Shown piece by piece: positions 43,054 to 52,120 of a stretch of DNA of 64,000 nt. The number at the start of each line of letters is the position of its first letter. Within the stretch, counting starts at the first letter, position 1. This DNA is from Olsenella sp. oral taxon 807 (lineage in GTDB: Bacteria; Actinomycetota; Coriobacteriia; Coriobacteriales; Atopobiaceae), in contig NZ_CP012069.2 of the NCBI RefSeq assembly GCF_001189515.2, positions 930,001-994,000 on the forward strand. The letters run 5' to 3'. The position numbers were made by a program, and so were the translations under genes. The notes beneath the pieces were generated by a model. That model was not told the origin of the DNA. It ran no database searches and saw only the letters and a program-made list of their open reading frames with translations.

Positions 43054-44340
43054 ATGAGCGGATTTGAGCCGCTGCGCGTACCTGAGCGGGACGGTGCGGC
43101 CGAGGGCTTCGGCTTCGTGCCCTGCGAGGGCGGCGTCTGCGCCGCCAGGGGCATCCGGGCCACAGGCGTCTCTGCGGGCTTTCGCCACAATCCTGACCGT
43201 CGTGACCTCGCGCTCGTCGTCGCGGACAGGACCTGCGTCTGTGCGGGCACTTTCACCAAGAACCGCTTCTGCGCGGCGCCTGTGCAGGTCTCGCGGCCAC
43301 GTGCGGCCTCGGGCCACGCGCGTGCCGTCGTCCTGAACTCGGGCAACGCCAACGCCGCCACGGGCGAGCAGGGCCTTGAGGTTGCACGCGCATCTGCGCG
43401 CATCGTCGCGGACGCCCTGGGCTGCGCTGCCGAGGAGGTGCTCGTGGCCTCGACCGGTGTCATCGGCGTGCCCTTGGGCCTGGAGTGCTTTGAGATGGGA
43501 GTGCCCGCCTGCGTTGGGCAGCTCGAGCGCTCGGTAGCGGCCGCCCACCACGCCGCCCGCGCCGTCATGACGACGGACACCCACTCCAAGCAGGCCGCCT
43601 ACGTCGGCAGCCTTCCCGCTCCAGGTGGCGGGACCGTCGAGGTCCACGTGGGGGGTTTTGCCAAGGGCTCGGGCATGATCCAGCCCGACATGGCCACGAT
43701 GCTCTCGGTGCTCTCCACAGACGCACCGCTCACGCCCAAGGCCGCGCGGGTGGCCCTGGGGCGGGCCGTGAGCCAGAGCTTCAACAAGGTGACCGTTGAC
43801 TCGGACACCTCCACCAACGACTGCTGCATACTCTTTGCCACGGGAGAGGCCGAGCTCGAGGCCATCGACGAGGACTCTGCGGCCTTCCCTGCCATCTGCG
43901 CCGCCCTGCGCGCGACCTGCGAGGCGCTGGCCCGCCAGATCGCGGCCGACGGGGAGGGCTCGACCAGGCTCGTGACCGTCGACGTCATGGGGGCGGCCAC
44001 CGAGGCAGACGCCGACGCCGTGGCCCGCGCCGTCGCAAACTCGCCGCTCGTCAAGACCGCTGTCTTCGGGCACGACGCGAACTGGGGCAGGGTCGCCTCC
44101 GCCGCCGGAAAGTGCGGGGTGGCCTTCGACCAGCGCAAGGTGGACATCGACCTGCTCGGCGTGCCTGTCTGCCGCAGTGGCCTTGCCGTGGCCATGGACG
44201 AGGACGACATGCTCAAGCGCTTCAAGGAAAGCGAGGTCCCCATAGCCATCGACCTGGGTATGGGATCGTGCTCCACGCGCGTCTGGACCTGCGACCTCAC
44301 GCACGACTACGTGACCATCAACGGGGACTACCGCACCTAG
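43054..44340 (+). CDS. argJ: Ornithine acetyltransferase / N-acetylglutamate synthase
   Basis: Bifunctional ArgJ of the cyclic arginine pathway. The product has 428 residues and is self-cleaving: the processing site is KGSGMIQPDMATML, cleaved before the Thr of ATMLSVLSTDA near residue 213. Other marks are NSGNANAATGEQG and STGVIGVPL. ATG 43054 (MSGFEPL) has AAGGAGAGG in good position, better than the ATG 21 bases earlier. argB follows after 46 bases. Confidence 0.95.
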   Translation: MSGFEPLRVPERDGAAEGFGFVPCEGGVCAARGIRATGVSAGFRHNPDRRDLALVVADRTCVCAGTFTKNRFCAAPVQVSRPRAASGHARAVVLNSGNANAATGEQGLEVARASARIVADALGCAAEEVLVASTGVIGVPLGLECFEMGVPACVGQLERSVAAAHHAARAVMTTDTHSKQAAYVGSLPAPGGGTVEVHVGGFAKGSGMIQPDMATMLSVLSTDAPLTPKAARVALGRAVSQSFNKVTVDSDTSTNDCCILFATGEAELEAIDEDSAAFPAICAALRATCEALARQIAADGEGSTRLVTVDVMGAATEADADAVARAVANSPLVKTAVFGHDANWGRVASAAGKCGVAFDQRKVDIDLLGVPVCRSGLAVAMDEDDMLKRFKESEVPIAIDLGMGSCSTRVWTCDLTHDYVTINGDYRT

Positions 44341-44386
44341 GCGCGAGCCGCAGGTGCAAGGTCCCTGACAGGAAAGGTTGGCTGAC

Positions 44387-45286
44387 ATGGTGATGAGAAG
44401 GCGCAGGCCCAGCGATGCCTCGCAGGGCAAGGCTGAGGTGCTCGTGGAGGCCCTGCCGTGGATCAACGAGTGGGCGGGGAGCACCTTCGTGGTGAAGTAC
44501 GGTGGCTCGGCGATGGAGGACGCCACGCTCCGGGCGAAGGTCATCGAGGACGTGCTGCTGCTCAAGCTCATGGGCGTGCACGTGGTGCTCGTACACGGCG
44601 GCGGCAAGGACATCTCGTCTCTGAGCGACCGTCTCAACCTGAGCGTGCGCTTCAAGGACGGTCTGCGCGTCACGGACGAGGACACCATGGAGGTCGTGCA
44701 GATGGTGCTCGTGGGCAAGGTGAACGCCGAGCTGGTGCAGGCCATCAACGGCTACGGCAACCACGCGGTGGGCATCTCGGGCGCCGACGGCCGCACGCTC
44801 AGGGCCTGTCAGCTCGATCCCGAGCTAGGCCGCGTGGGCCGCGTCACCGAGGTTAACCCAGACCTCGCCCTCAAGGTTCTAGATGACGGCTACATCCCCG
44901 TCATCGCAGGCGTGGGCTTTGGCGAGGACGGCGGCCCCTACAACGTCAACGCCGACTTCACGGCGAGCCACATCGCCCAGGCGCTCGGCGCGGACAAGCT
45001 CTTCTTCCTCACGGACGTCGATGGCCTCTACGCCGACTTCGACGACAAGGACAGTCTCATCGCCGGCATGGGTGTAGGGGAGGCGCGACACCTCATCGAT
45101 GCGGGCACGCTCAGCAAGGGGATGATCCCCAAGGTGAGAAGCGCCATCGAGGCCATCGAGGCGGGCGTGGGCCAGGTCACCATCCTGAACGGCACCGTCG
45201 AGCACGCGCTGCTCGTCGAGACGTTCACCGACGAGGGCATCGGGACCGAGATATCCAACGACTCCCGCAACCCCAAGGAGGCATAG
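44387..45286 (+). CDS. argB: Acetylglutamate kinase
   Basis: Phosphorylates N-acetylglutamate. The product has 299 residues. VVKYGGSAMED near residue 37, VLVHGGGKDISSLSDRL near residue 66, GISGADGRTLRA and FLTDVDGLYAD mark the amino-acid kinase fold. ATG 44387 with AGGAAAGG upstream is preferred over an in-frame TTG nine bases earlier. The basic N-terminal extension and KVRSAIEAIEAGV near the end suggest an arginine-inhibitable form. argD follows by 1 base. Confidence 0.95.
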   Translation: MVMRRRRPSDASQGKAEVLVEALPWINEWAGSTFVVKYGGSAMEDATLRAKVIEDVLLLKLMGVHVVLVHGGGKDISSLSDRLNLSVRFKDGLRVTDEDTMEVVQMVLVGKVNAELVQAINGYGNHAVGISGADGRTLRACQLDPELGRVGRVTEVNPDLALKVLDDGYIPVIAGVGFGEDGGPYNVNADFTASHIAQALGADKLFFLTDVDGLYADFDDKDSLIAGMGVGEARHLIDAGTLSKGMIPKVRSAIEAIEAGVGQVTILNGTVEHALLVETFTDEGIGTEISNDSRNPKEA

Positions 45287-45287
45287 C

Positions 45288-46544
45288 ATGTACGAGTTTG
45301 ACACACACGCGGACTTCATCGCAGGGGACGAGCGCTACCTCATGCACAGTTACGCCCGGCTGCCCGTGAAGTTCGTGCGAGGCTCGGGTTGCGTGCTCAC
45401 GGACTCTGAGGGCAGAGACTACCTGGACTTTTTGGGCGGCATAGGCGTGGTGTGCCTGGGGCACTGCCACCCCAGGCTCGTGGACGCCCTCAAGGGGCAG
45501 GCCGAGAGGCTCTGGCAGGTGGGAAACTACTTTCACGTCGAGAACCGCAGCGAGCTTGCGGCTGCGCTCTCGCGCCTGCTTGGTGCGACCACCGACGAGG
45601 AGGGTCACGTGACGGGCTCGACGGGCCAGACGTGGAGGACCTTCTTCGCGAACTCGGGCGCCGAGGCGAACGAGGGTGCCATCAAGCTCGCGCGCCGCTG
45701 GGGCGAGCGTAGGCTCGGCGGGGCCACGGGCATCGTCACGGCCAAGCGGAGCTTCCACGGCCGTACGCTCGCGACCTTGGCGGCGACCGGCCAGGACGTG
45801 TTTCATAAGAGCTTTGCGCCGATGCCCGCAGGCTTCATGTCGGCGGAGCTCAACGACCTTGCCGCCCTTGAGGAGGCTATCGCTAGGCCCGAGGCAAGCT
45901 GTGGTCCCGTCTGTGCCATCATGCTGGAGTGCGTCCAGGGCGAGGGCGGCGTCTGGCCGGCCGACCCCGAGTATCTGCAGGGAGCCGCTCGCCTCTGCGA
46001 GGAGCGGGGTCTCGTGCTCATCGTGGACGAGGTGCAGACCGGCGTCTTTCGCTGCGGCGCGCCCTTCTCGTACCAGCTCGCGGGCATCGTGCCGGACATC
46101 GTGAGCATGGCCAAGGGCATCGCGGGGGGCTTTCCCATGGGCGCCTTCTCCGCGCACGGAGAGGTCGCCGACCTGCTCGGGCCGGGAGACCACGGCTCCA
46201 CCTTCGGCGGCAACCCGCTTGCCTGCGCCGTGGGCCGCGCCACGATGGAGACGCTCGTTGCGGAGGGCATAGGCGAGCACGTCATCGAGGTGGGAGCACA
46301 GCTTGCCGAGAGGCTCGCGGCGCTGCCGCACGTCACTGAGGTGCGTGGGCGCGGCCTCATGCGCGGCGCCCAGCTCGACGCGCCCATGGCGCGAAGCCTC
46401 GTCGAGCAGGGCCTGCGCGCGGGTCTCGTGCTTAACTGCGTGGGCGACTCGACCCTGCGCTTTTTGCCGCCGCTTGTCGTGACGGCAGGGCAGGTCGATG
46501 CCATGGCCGAGCGCCTGGCCAAGCTTATGGGGCAGGTGGCGTAG
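45288..46544 (+). CDS. argD: Acetylornithine aminotransferase
   Basis: PLP enzyme making N-acetylornithine. The product has 418 residues. FANSGAEANEGAIKLARRWG near residue 122, FHGRTLATLAATGQ, VDEVQTGVFRCG near residue 248 and the PLP lysine in VSMAKGIAGGFPMGAF near residue 277. Start ATG 45288 with CAAGGAGG inside the end of argB. The run ends argJ-argB-argD; argC, argF and argR are not in the window. Confidence 0.95.
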   Translation: MYEFDTHADFIAGDERYLMHSYARLPVKFVRGSGCVLTDSEGRDYLDFLGGIGVVCLGHCHPRLVDALKGQAERLWQVGNYFHVENRSELAAALSRLLGATTDEEGHVTGSTGQTWRTFFANSGAEANEGAIKLARRWGERRLGGATGIVTAKRSFHGRTLATLAATGQDVFHKSFAPMPAGFMSAELNDLAALEEAIARPEASCGPVCAIMLECVQGEGGVWPADPEYLQGAARLCEERGLVLIVDEVQTGVFRCGAPFSYQLAGIVPDIVSMAKGIAGGFPMGAFSAHGEVADLLGPGDHGSTFGGNPLACAVGRATMETLVAEGIGEHVIEVGAQLAERLAALPHVTEVRGRGLMRGAQLDAPMARSLVEQGLRAGLVLNCVGDSTLRFLPPLVVTAGQVDAMAERLAKLMGQVA

Positions 46545-46712
46545 GGGCGCTGGCCGGGCGGGTCATCAAAGGTCATTGAGGGCAGCGAATGGATCATCGG
46601 AAGACGCGGCAAAGCGCCGGAGACAGGGGCGTCGCATCCCGTTCCAGTGTCCTCATCCATCAAGTGACGCTATGCTATCTGATATCAAGTATGGTGGAGA
46701 AAGGTGCTGTCA

Positions 46713-48446
46713 GTGGCAGATAGGATAATCCAAACGGCAGATTTGACTACGATCGAGAACAACCTGACTTCAATGCGTCGTGCAATTGAGCAGGTTGACG
46801 ATTCCGTCGCTAACGTTAACCGTCAAATGAATGGCGTCGAGGTTCGGCTTGACGCGCTAGCAAGCGACTTCCGAGACTATGTCAATAATGAAATGCGACG
46901 TTGGGAACTTGAACACGCAACTACAAAGCTTAATAATATCAGACAGCAGCTTGCTGTAAAGTTTGGGCATTACTCGGAGGTGAGACGAACCACTACAGGA
47001 ATACTCCAGGCAACCGATCTCGGTATTGTCAGGAATGCAACGATTACCAAAGCCTCCGAGGACCTTATGCTGAAGTGTCCCGAGTATTGGCTTGCTCCTT
47101 GTCTTGTGGCGCTCGCAGCGTGGATCAATGATGAGAAGGACATTGCCAAAAAGGCGCTCAAGGAGGCCATCCATCGCAATGATGAGAAGGCATCTCTGCT
47201 ATTTGGGCTCATTTGCCGTCGTGCCAATAGGCAAGGGCCCGCACTCGAGTGGGTGAGGCGGTATCTTGCCAACCAAGATCCCGAAGGACTTGGTAGGGAA
47301 GCCATCATCATACTTGATGCGTATGCCACAGGTCTCTTCTCGGCCGATTCTGAGGGAGCGATCGCAGGCCAACTCAATGATTGGTGTGATCTGCTCGCCT
47401 CCCGTCCGGGGTTTCTTGAGGAGCAGACCAGCCGTTGGAAGACTGCCCTTAAAGACAAGCGCAAGCCTGTCGATCCAACCAAGTACCCTTACCTTCGCAA
47501 GTACTCGCACACATGGCCTATCCTCGAGGATATTCTTGAGGGAGCAATGGCTCATCAGTATATTCTAGCATATTTTAAGGATATCTTTGCACAGCAGCCC
47601 TCACAGGATGTCGTGAGGAAGCAACTTGACGATATTCTAACTACTCTTGTCTCTGAGTTCGATGACGAAGAGCTTCCGCTCAAGCGCGAAGAGCGTCTTT
47701 GTGAGTTGATTATCGAACACGAGGGCGATACCCAAGAGGCGCAGATATTGGCGGATCACGAGAAGACCTCCATGGAGGAGCAACGTGATTTTACCCAACT
47801 ACTGACCGATGCAGCGATGTATCCCGATATCTCGCGCTCAAGTGTCTCGTCTCAGCAGTTTGCAGTGGCGTATTCACGCGAATGGATTTGCAATGGCTAC
47901 AATGATATGGTTGCCGAGAATCGCATGAAGATTCCAAACGACATCGAAATTAACATCGACAGCTTCAATGCTGTCACTTCCGCTGGCACAGATGAGGAAA
48001 ACCTCGTCAAGGCCTTTGATGAGCTGGTCGAGTCAGAGCGCAGTGCTGAGTTAGATAAGACCGTGCTTACGCCCTTTGAGCAAAACTGCCACTATGCTGG
48101 TATCGCATGCATCGCTTTCGGTCTTATTGCTCTTGCTGCTAAGCTAACATTCTTTGGAGTTCTCTTATGTATTGCTGGAATTGCTCTTGTATATAAACAT
48201 TACTCACAGGAAAAGAATATAAACTCTCACCGTGATGTGATTAATTCGAACTATGACACAAAAAAAGAAAATGGTACCAAGCTGCTCAAGGCAACGATTG
48301 CCGAAATCGTTGACTTTCGTATCGAGTTTAGTCAATATGATGCCGGAAGCCAAGAAGTTCTTGATATGCTTAACGAGCTTTCACCTGATGAGTACGTGAG
48401 GACCCTTACCGGCGTCACACGTCACATCGTCTCGGCTACTCATTGA
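46713..48446 (+). CDS. Unrecognised coiled-coil membrane protein (operon 1)
   Basis: A 577-residue protein with no family I recognise. Residues ~1-75 are a coiled coil (IENNLTSMRRAIEQVDDSVA, LDALASDFRDYVNNEMRR). A middle helical region follows with TPR-like spacing (LAPCLVALAAWINDEKDIAK, KALKEAIHRNDEKASLLFGL). At ~460-493 two adjacent hydrophobic segments (GIACIAFGLIALAAKLTF, FGVLLCIAGIALVYKHY) form a likely hairpin in the membrane. GTG 46713 fits the GGAGAAAGG site; GTG 46704 overlaps it. AT-richer codons (AAT, GAT, ATT) than the arg genes suggest transfer. First gene of a five- or six-gene cluster. Confidence 0.7.
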   Translation: MADRIIQTADLTTIENNLTSMRRAIEQVDDSVANVNRQMNGVEVRLDALASDFRDYVNNEMRRWELEHATTKLNNIRQQLAVKFGHYSEVRRTTTGILQATDLGIVRNATITKASEDLMLKCPEYWLAPCLVALAAWINDEKDIAKKALKEAIHRNDEKASLLFGLICRRANRQGPALEWVRRYLANQDPEGLGREAIIILDAYATGLFSADSEGAIAGQLNDWCDLLASRPGFLEEQTSRWKTALKDKRKPVDPTKYPYLRKYSHTWPILEDILEGAMAHQYILAYFKDIFAQQPSQDVVRKQLDDILTTLVSEFDDEELPLKREERLCELIIEHEGDTQEAQILADHEKTSMEEQRDFTQLLTDAAMYPDISRSSVSSQQFAVAYSREWICNGYNDMVAENRMKIPNDIEINIDSFNAVTSAGTDEENLVKAFDELVESERSAELDKTVLTPFEQNCHYAGIACIAFGLIALAAKLTFFGVLLCIAGIALVYKHYSQEKNINSHRDVINSNYDTKKENGTKLLKATIAEIVDFRIEFSQYDAGSQEVLDMLNELSPDEYVRTLTGVTRHIVSATH

Positions 48447-48464
48447 GAAGGGGGATGAATTTAC

Positions 48465-49247
48465 GTGTTTTGCCCTATGTGTGGGAAGAAGAATCGTGAC
48501 TCCTCTAACTTTTGTGCCAGATGTGGCGCATCGTTGAAAAGACTTGGTGTTCCTGCTTCGCGCGCGGACGCGGCCCCAGAGAGGGGCGGGAGCGTGGAGG
48601 CGCCGGCCGAGCAGGCGTTTGCGAACGTAGTTCCAGAGGTGGACAGCGTCCCGTCCAAGGAGGTCGGTGAGGTAGCCGAGCGTCAGCAGGACATTTTGGT
48701 GGACGCGGCCCCAGGGGGGAATGACGCCCCGTTCGAAGAAGTCGCTGAGGTAGCCGAGAGCCAGCAGGAGGTGATCGCTGACGTGACCCCAGAGGGGGGC
48801 GGGAGTGTGGAGGTACCGGCCGGGCAGGCGTTTGCGAACGTGGCCCCAGAGGGGGATGACATTCCCGCAAAGCCCGAGCAGGCCACACCAGAGCCCAATC
48901 ACATAGCAATGGCCGAAGAGACGGGTCCGTCCTTACCATTCGAAGCGATCTCCGAGCATACCGAGGATGCCTTTGCTGCAGTGGCCGATGAGGCCAACGA
49001 TATGGATACGCTTGCACCTAAAGGCACTGCAGGTGACCCAAGTCCTGCCGACAACGGTGTCGGCAGGATGTTCGCGAGTGTCGACGTCGGCACGTTCGTC
49101 AGCCCACGCCCGGTCAACAACGACGTCGGCAAGGGTAACGAGAGCGTTATGGAAGCTTATCCAACATTCGCGCAGGGTTTACCTGATTGGGATCTGACTC
49201 CCCCCAGTAGTATGGTTATTCGACATGTTAGGATGGCTCAAAAATGA
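48465..49247 (+). CDS. Zinc-ribbon protein with repeated acidic linker
   Basis: A 260-residue protein. The N-terminus is a zinc ribbon (CPMC near residue 3 and CARC near residue 17). Then ~150 residues of low complexity containing two tandem repeats: GGSVEAPAEQAFANV / GGSVEVPAGQAFANV, and EVAERQQDILVDAAP / EVAESQQEVIADVTP. The C-terminus ends YPTFAQGLPDWDLTPPSSMV, a compact motif separate from the linker that probably docks a partner. Start GTG 48465 (after GAGAAGGGGG). The stop overlaps the next ATG (ATGA). Confidence 0.7.
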   Translation: MFCPMCGKKNRDSSNFCARCGASLKRLGVPASRADAAPERGGSVEAPAEQAFANVVPEVDSVPSKEVGEVAERQQDILVDAAPGGNDAPFEEVAEVAESQQEVIADVTPEGGGSVEVPAGQAFANVAPEGDDIPAKPEQATPEPNHIAMAEETGPSLPFEAISEHTEDAFAAVADEANDMDTLAPKGTAGDPSPADNGVGRMFASVDVGTFVSPRPVNNDVGKGNESVMEAYPTFAQGLPDWDLTPPSSMVIRHVRMAQK

Positions 49248-49693
49248 GAAGCCCCCATACATATGCAGAGTGGGTTGAGGTTATCGACATATTCGGCAAT
49301 AGGCTTGACGACGATGGCGCCATCTCGGCCATGCGTTCGGGAACTCTCGATTGGCAGGCGGGTGTATCGGATAGGTTTCTTCAAAAGCTTATCGGTGCCG
49401 TCAACAAGAGGATGAACGCCGCAGTAGACGCCTTTCAAAAGAGGCAGAGGCGGTCGGTGGCTGACGAGAGATCAATAACCGAAGCTTTGCTTGCGTTTCG
49501 TCGAGAGTTCATCACCTTGATGAATGCGGTGGATATTCCAGCTATGCCTGAAAAGTATCGTGAGGAGTGCCGATCTCTCATCCGAGGCCAAGCTGATGCC
49601 AATCAGTCAAGCCTCGAGGACTCTGCACCCAGAGTGGACAGAAGCGGCAAGCTTCTTTCCATCATCCATAAGACTCCAGTTAACAAATTCTGA
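49244..49693 (+). CDS. Unrecognised small helical protein (operon 1)
   Basis: A 149-residue, mainly helical, charged protein without a membrane segment or known motif (for example WVEVIDIFGNRLDDDGAIS, LLAFRREFITLMNAVDIPA). It is translationally coupled to the zinc-ribbon gene (ATGA) and lies 10 bases before the AAA+ ATPase, so it may be an adaptor for that ATPase. Confidence 0.65.
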   Translation: MRSPHTYAEWVEVIDIFGNRLDDDGAISAMRSGTLDWQAGVSDRFLQKLIGAVNKRMNAAVDAFQKRQRRSVADERSITEALLAFRREFITLMNAVDIPAMPEKYREECRSLIRGQADANQSSLEDSAPRVDRSGKLLSIIHKTPVNKF

Positions 49694-49703
49694 GGTAGCC
49701 CGA

Positions 49704-51278
49704 ATGAGCAGCAAGCATGAGACGAGGGACTTGTTGGTGCGCTATGCGAAGGCCCGCATCCCTCTCATAACCATCAAGACGGATGAGAGAAGGCGGGCTA
49801 TCGAGATCTTGACCGAGGTCGCCGAAGAGCTTGGGGTCAAGGTATATTGCCACACCAAGTCAAAGGGGATCTATGACGTCACATCCATGCAGACCGTCTG
49901 CGATGGGGAAAGTGTCTACGAGGCCTTTGATTTCATGCGTGAGCAGATGAAGAAGCGTAGCCAACTTACCTTCGCGTTGTCAGAGACGGGGGACATCTCC
50001 ACCGAGACGGGAGATGCCCAGGATCTCTACGACCTCGTGCAGTCAGCAGTTGATGCCTCAACCACCATCATTGTGATCACCAACAAGGACGTGTGGGGGC
50101 AACTCCAGCAGACGGGGCTCGTAGTCGTTCTGGACCGTCCCAACGAGGAGGAGGCCTATGCTGTCATCAGGGGTCTGATCGATCAATACCGGGGTAGCAT
50201 CCCCATTGAGTGGACGGATGAGGAGGTTCGTGAGGCCGCCAGCGCATTGGCCGGGGTCTCCCAGATCGAGATCGAGAATACAATCGCCTCCCTTATCGCG
50301 AACGGGCACATTGGTGAGGATGATCTCGTCGAGATCCGCGGCTCAAAAGACAAGCTCTTCTCGAACATCAGTGGACTTGAGAAGATACAGACCAGTAAAT
50401 CCGATGCAGAGGTCGGTGGCCTTGCAGCCTTGCAGGAATGGTGCAAGGAAAAGAAGGAACTGCTTACCCCCGAGAAGCGCGACGCCCTTCTCAAGATGGG
50501 GTTGAAGCCTCCCCGCGGGATTTTGCTTGTTGGCGTCCCGGGTTGTGGTAAGTCCCTCTCAGCGAAGTCAATTGCGTCAAGTTGGAAGTTGCCCCTCTAT
50601 CGCCTTGACTTCGCAACCGTTCAGGGTTCCTATGTTGGCCAAACCGAGAGGCAGCTCAAGGAAGCCTTTACTATGGCGGAAGCCGTCTCACCCTGCGTTC
50701 TCTGGATCGATGAGATCGAGAAGGGGTTGTCTGGTGCCACCGCGTCAGCCGGCGATGGCGGCGTGTCCACTAGGATGGTCGGCCAGTTCCTGTTTTGGCT
50801 CCAGGAGTGCATGAAGATGGTGTTCGTCATTGCCACCGCGAACAACGTCTCACAGCTACCGCCCGAGTTACTCAGGCGCGGGAGATTCGATGAGATATTC
50901 TTCGTCGATCTACCCACCACCGAAGAACGTCAGTCCATCATGTCACTCTATATGAAAAAGTACCTGAGTCTTAATTTCGCAGGACCCCTTGCCGATGAGC
51001 TGGTGGAGCTTACGGAGGGATTCAGCGGGGCGGATCTTGAGTCAACAATTCGAGATCTGGCATATCGGAAGGTCGCGAATCCCCAGCTTTCCATTACTGC
51101 GGATATTATTAGAAAAGCATTCAACAATGTTGTTCCCCTGTCGCAAACCAGTCCCGAGCAAATCGAGTCGATTCAAAATTGGGGGCGTGAACGTGCCGTC
51201 CCTGCCTCGGGCAAGCCAATCGGATCACATCCTCTCCAAAGGTCTGAGGGGCCGCGCGTTCGAGAAGTCCTCATATGA
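49704..51278 (+). CDS. Ycf46-like AAA+ ATPase
   Basis: A 524-residue AAA+ protein of the Ycf46/FtsH-like kind. An N-terminal ~230 residues fold like a degenerate P-loop domain (LVRYAKARIPLITIKTDERR; FALSETGDISTETGDAQDLY; IIVITNKD) without Walker A. The active AAA domain has Walker A GVPGCGKS at residues 277-284, Walker B LWIDEIEKGLSG near 335, sensor 1 ATANNVSQLPPELLRRGRFD with arginine finger, and SGADLESTIRDLA. ATG 49704 follows TGAGGTAG. Neighbours suggest a remodelling machine with the zinc-ribbon and coiled-coil proteins; target unknown. Confidence 0.85.
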   Translation: MSSKHETRDLLVRYAKARIPLITIKTDERRRAIEILTEVAEELGVKVYCHTKSKGIYDVTSMQTVCDGESVYEAFDFMREQMKKRSQLTFALSETGDISTETGDAQDLYDLVQSAVDASTTIIVITNKDVWGQLQQTGLVVVLDRPNEEEAYAVIRGLIDQYRGSIPIEWTDEEVREAASALAGVSQIEIENTIASLIANGHIGEDDLVEIRGSKDKLFSNISGLEKIQTSKSDAEVGGLAALQEWCKEKKELLTPEKRDALLKMGLKPPRGILLVGVPGCGKSLSAKSIASSWKLPLYRLDFATVQGSYVGQTERQLKEAFTMAEAVSPCVLWIDEIEKGLSGATASAGDGGVSTRMVGQFLFWLQECMKMVFVIATANNVSQLPPELLRRGRFDEIFFVDLPTTEERQSIMSLYMKKYLSLNFAGPLADELVELTEGFSGADLESTIRDLAYRKVANPQLSITADIIRKAFNNVVPLSQTSPEQIESIQNWGRERAVPASGKPIGSHPLQRSEGPRVREVLI

Positions 51279-51531
51279 GGGAGTCAGCTTGGTCGATCGT
51301 AGGGCTTCCCTAAGCCGCATAGATGCACTCCCAAGACTCGTTGAGCTTGATTTCGCTCCGCGAAAGTCCCGGCCAGCTCGCTACGTACGCGTCAGGATAG
51401 CCGCACATTTTGAATCAAGGAGAAAGGAAGTATCCAGATGCCACGCCAGCTACTTAACGTTCATGCAAACAGTAGACGACAGCAGCAACTCGATGTGCAA
51501 TCTAGCTCAAAAAAGGCTCAACAGAAAGTAA
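51193..51531 (+). CDS. Overlapping basic ORF between AAA gene and next gene
   Basis: Uncertain. From GTG 51193 a frame inside the AAA gene's last 86 bases continues 113 codons: SLPRASQSDHILSKGLRGRA, FEKSSYEGVSLVDRR and FAPRKSRPARYVRVRIAAHF. Composition looks coding (compact, basic, little bias break), and it fills the 160-base gap that otherwise has no gene. It then overlaps the start of the next gene by 94 bases, which is unusual. It may be a real small protein, a frameshifted one ending near 51432, or chance. Confidence 0.35.
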   Translation: MPSLPRASQSDHILSKGLRGRAFEKSSYEGVSLVDRRASLSRIDALPRLVELDFAPRKSRPARYVRVRIAAHFESRRKEVSRCHASYLTFMQTVDDSSNSMCNLAQKRLNRK

Positions 51532-51929
51532 ATCCCGTCACATTTGAGCGTGCACTTCGCAAGCATCGATCGAAGCGCTACATCGAACTCATGAAAAAGC
51601 TCGACGCTGGGGGACACGTTACCAACCAACAGCAGGTCAATTACTTGATCGCAGCGCTTCGTAACGAGCTCGGAGAGCTTGATGAGAGCCTCTCAGACTC
51701 TTTGCGGGGCATTGTCTCAAAATGCTATCTGGGTGATCCATACGAGGTTCATACGCTTGATGTGGCCCAATGCATAATTGACCATTACGCGCGAGGCGAG
51801 CGCCTTCCTGGCACGCTCGAGAAAGTTCGAGGAATCGCCATGCTGGGCGGATATGACTTCATCGAGGTCTACGATGGCTATTTCTGCGCGGTAAGCGATT
51901 CTGGCTCTGTGTCTGTGATCAGGGGATAG
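51438..51929 (+). CDS. Unrecognised protein, end of operon 1
   Basis: A 163-residue protein with a basic, Gln-rich N-terminus (LNVHANSRRQQQLDVQSSSK) and a helical body (VTFERALRKHRSKRYIELMK; GIVSKCYLGDPYEVHTLDVA) ending in a beta-like tail (IEVYDGYFCAVSDSGSVSVI). No domain recognised. The strong site AAGGAGAAAGGAAG precedes ATG 51438. Likely part of the same transcript as the AAA+ gene. Confidence 0.65.
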   Translation: MPRQLLNVHANSRRQQQLDVQSSSKKAQQKVNPVTFERALRKHRSKRYIELMKKLDAGGHVTNQQQVNYLIAALRNELGELDESLSDSLRGIVSKCYLGDPYEVHTLDVAQCIIDHYARGERLPGTLEKVRGIAMLGGYDFIEVYDGYFCAVSDSGSVSVIRG

Positions 51930-52120
51930 GCTCCATCATCACTGGTCCTCTTCGATCGTGAGCCGGTGCGCATCACGCGCATCGGTACGCTGCCTTGGGC
52001 GGCAGACGGGAGATACACGCAAGAGCGTCACCCGCCCATAATCAGGCATGGAGCGGGATTCCGGCAGGTTAAGGTTGGTGATTGGCTTCAGGTTCTGGTT
52101 ATAAGCTCATAAGCGTGTCG

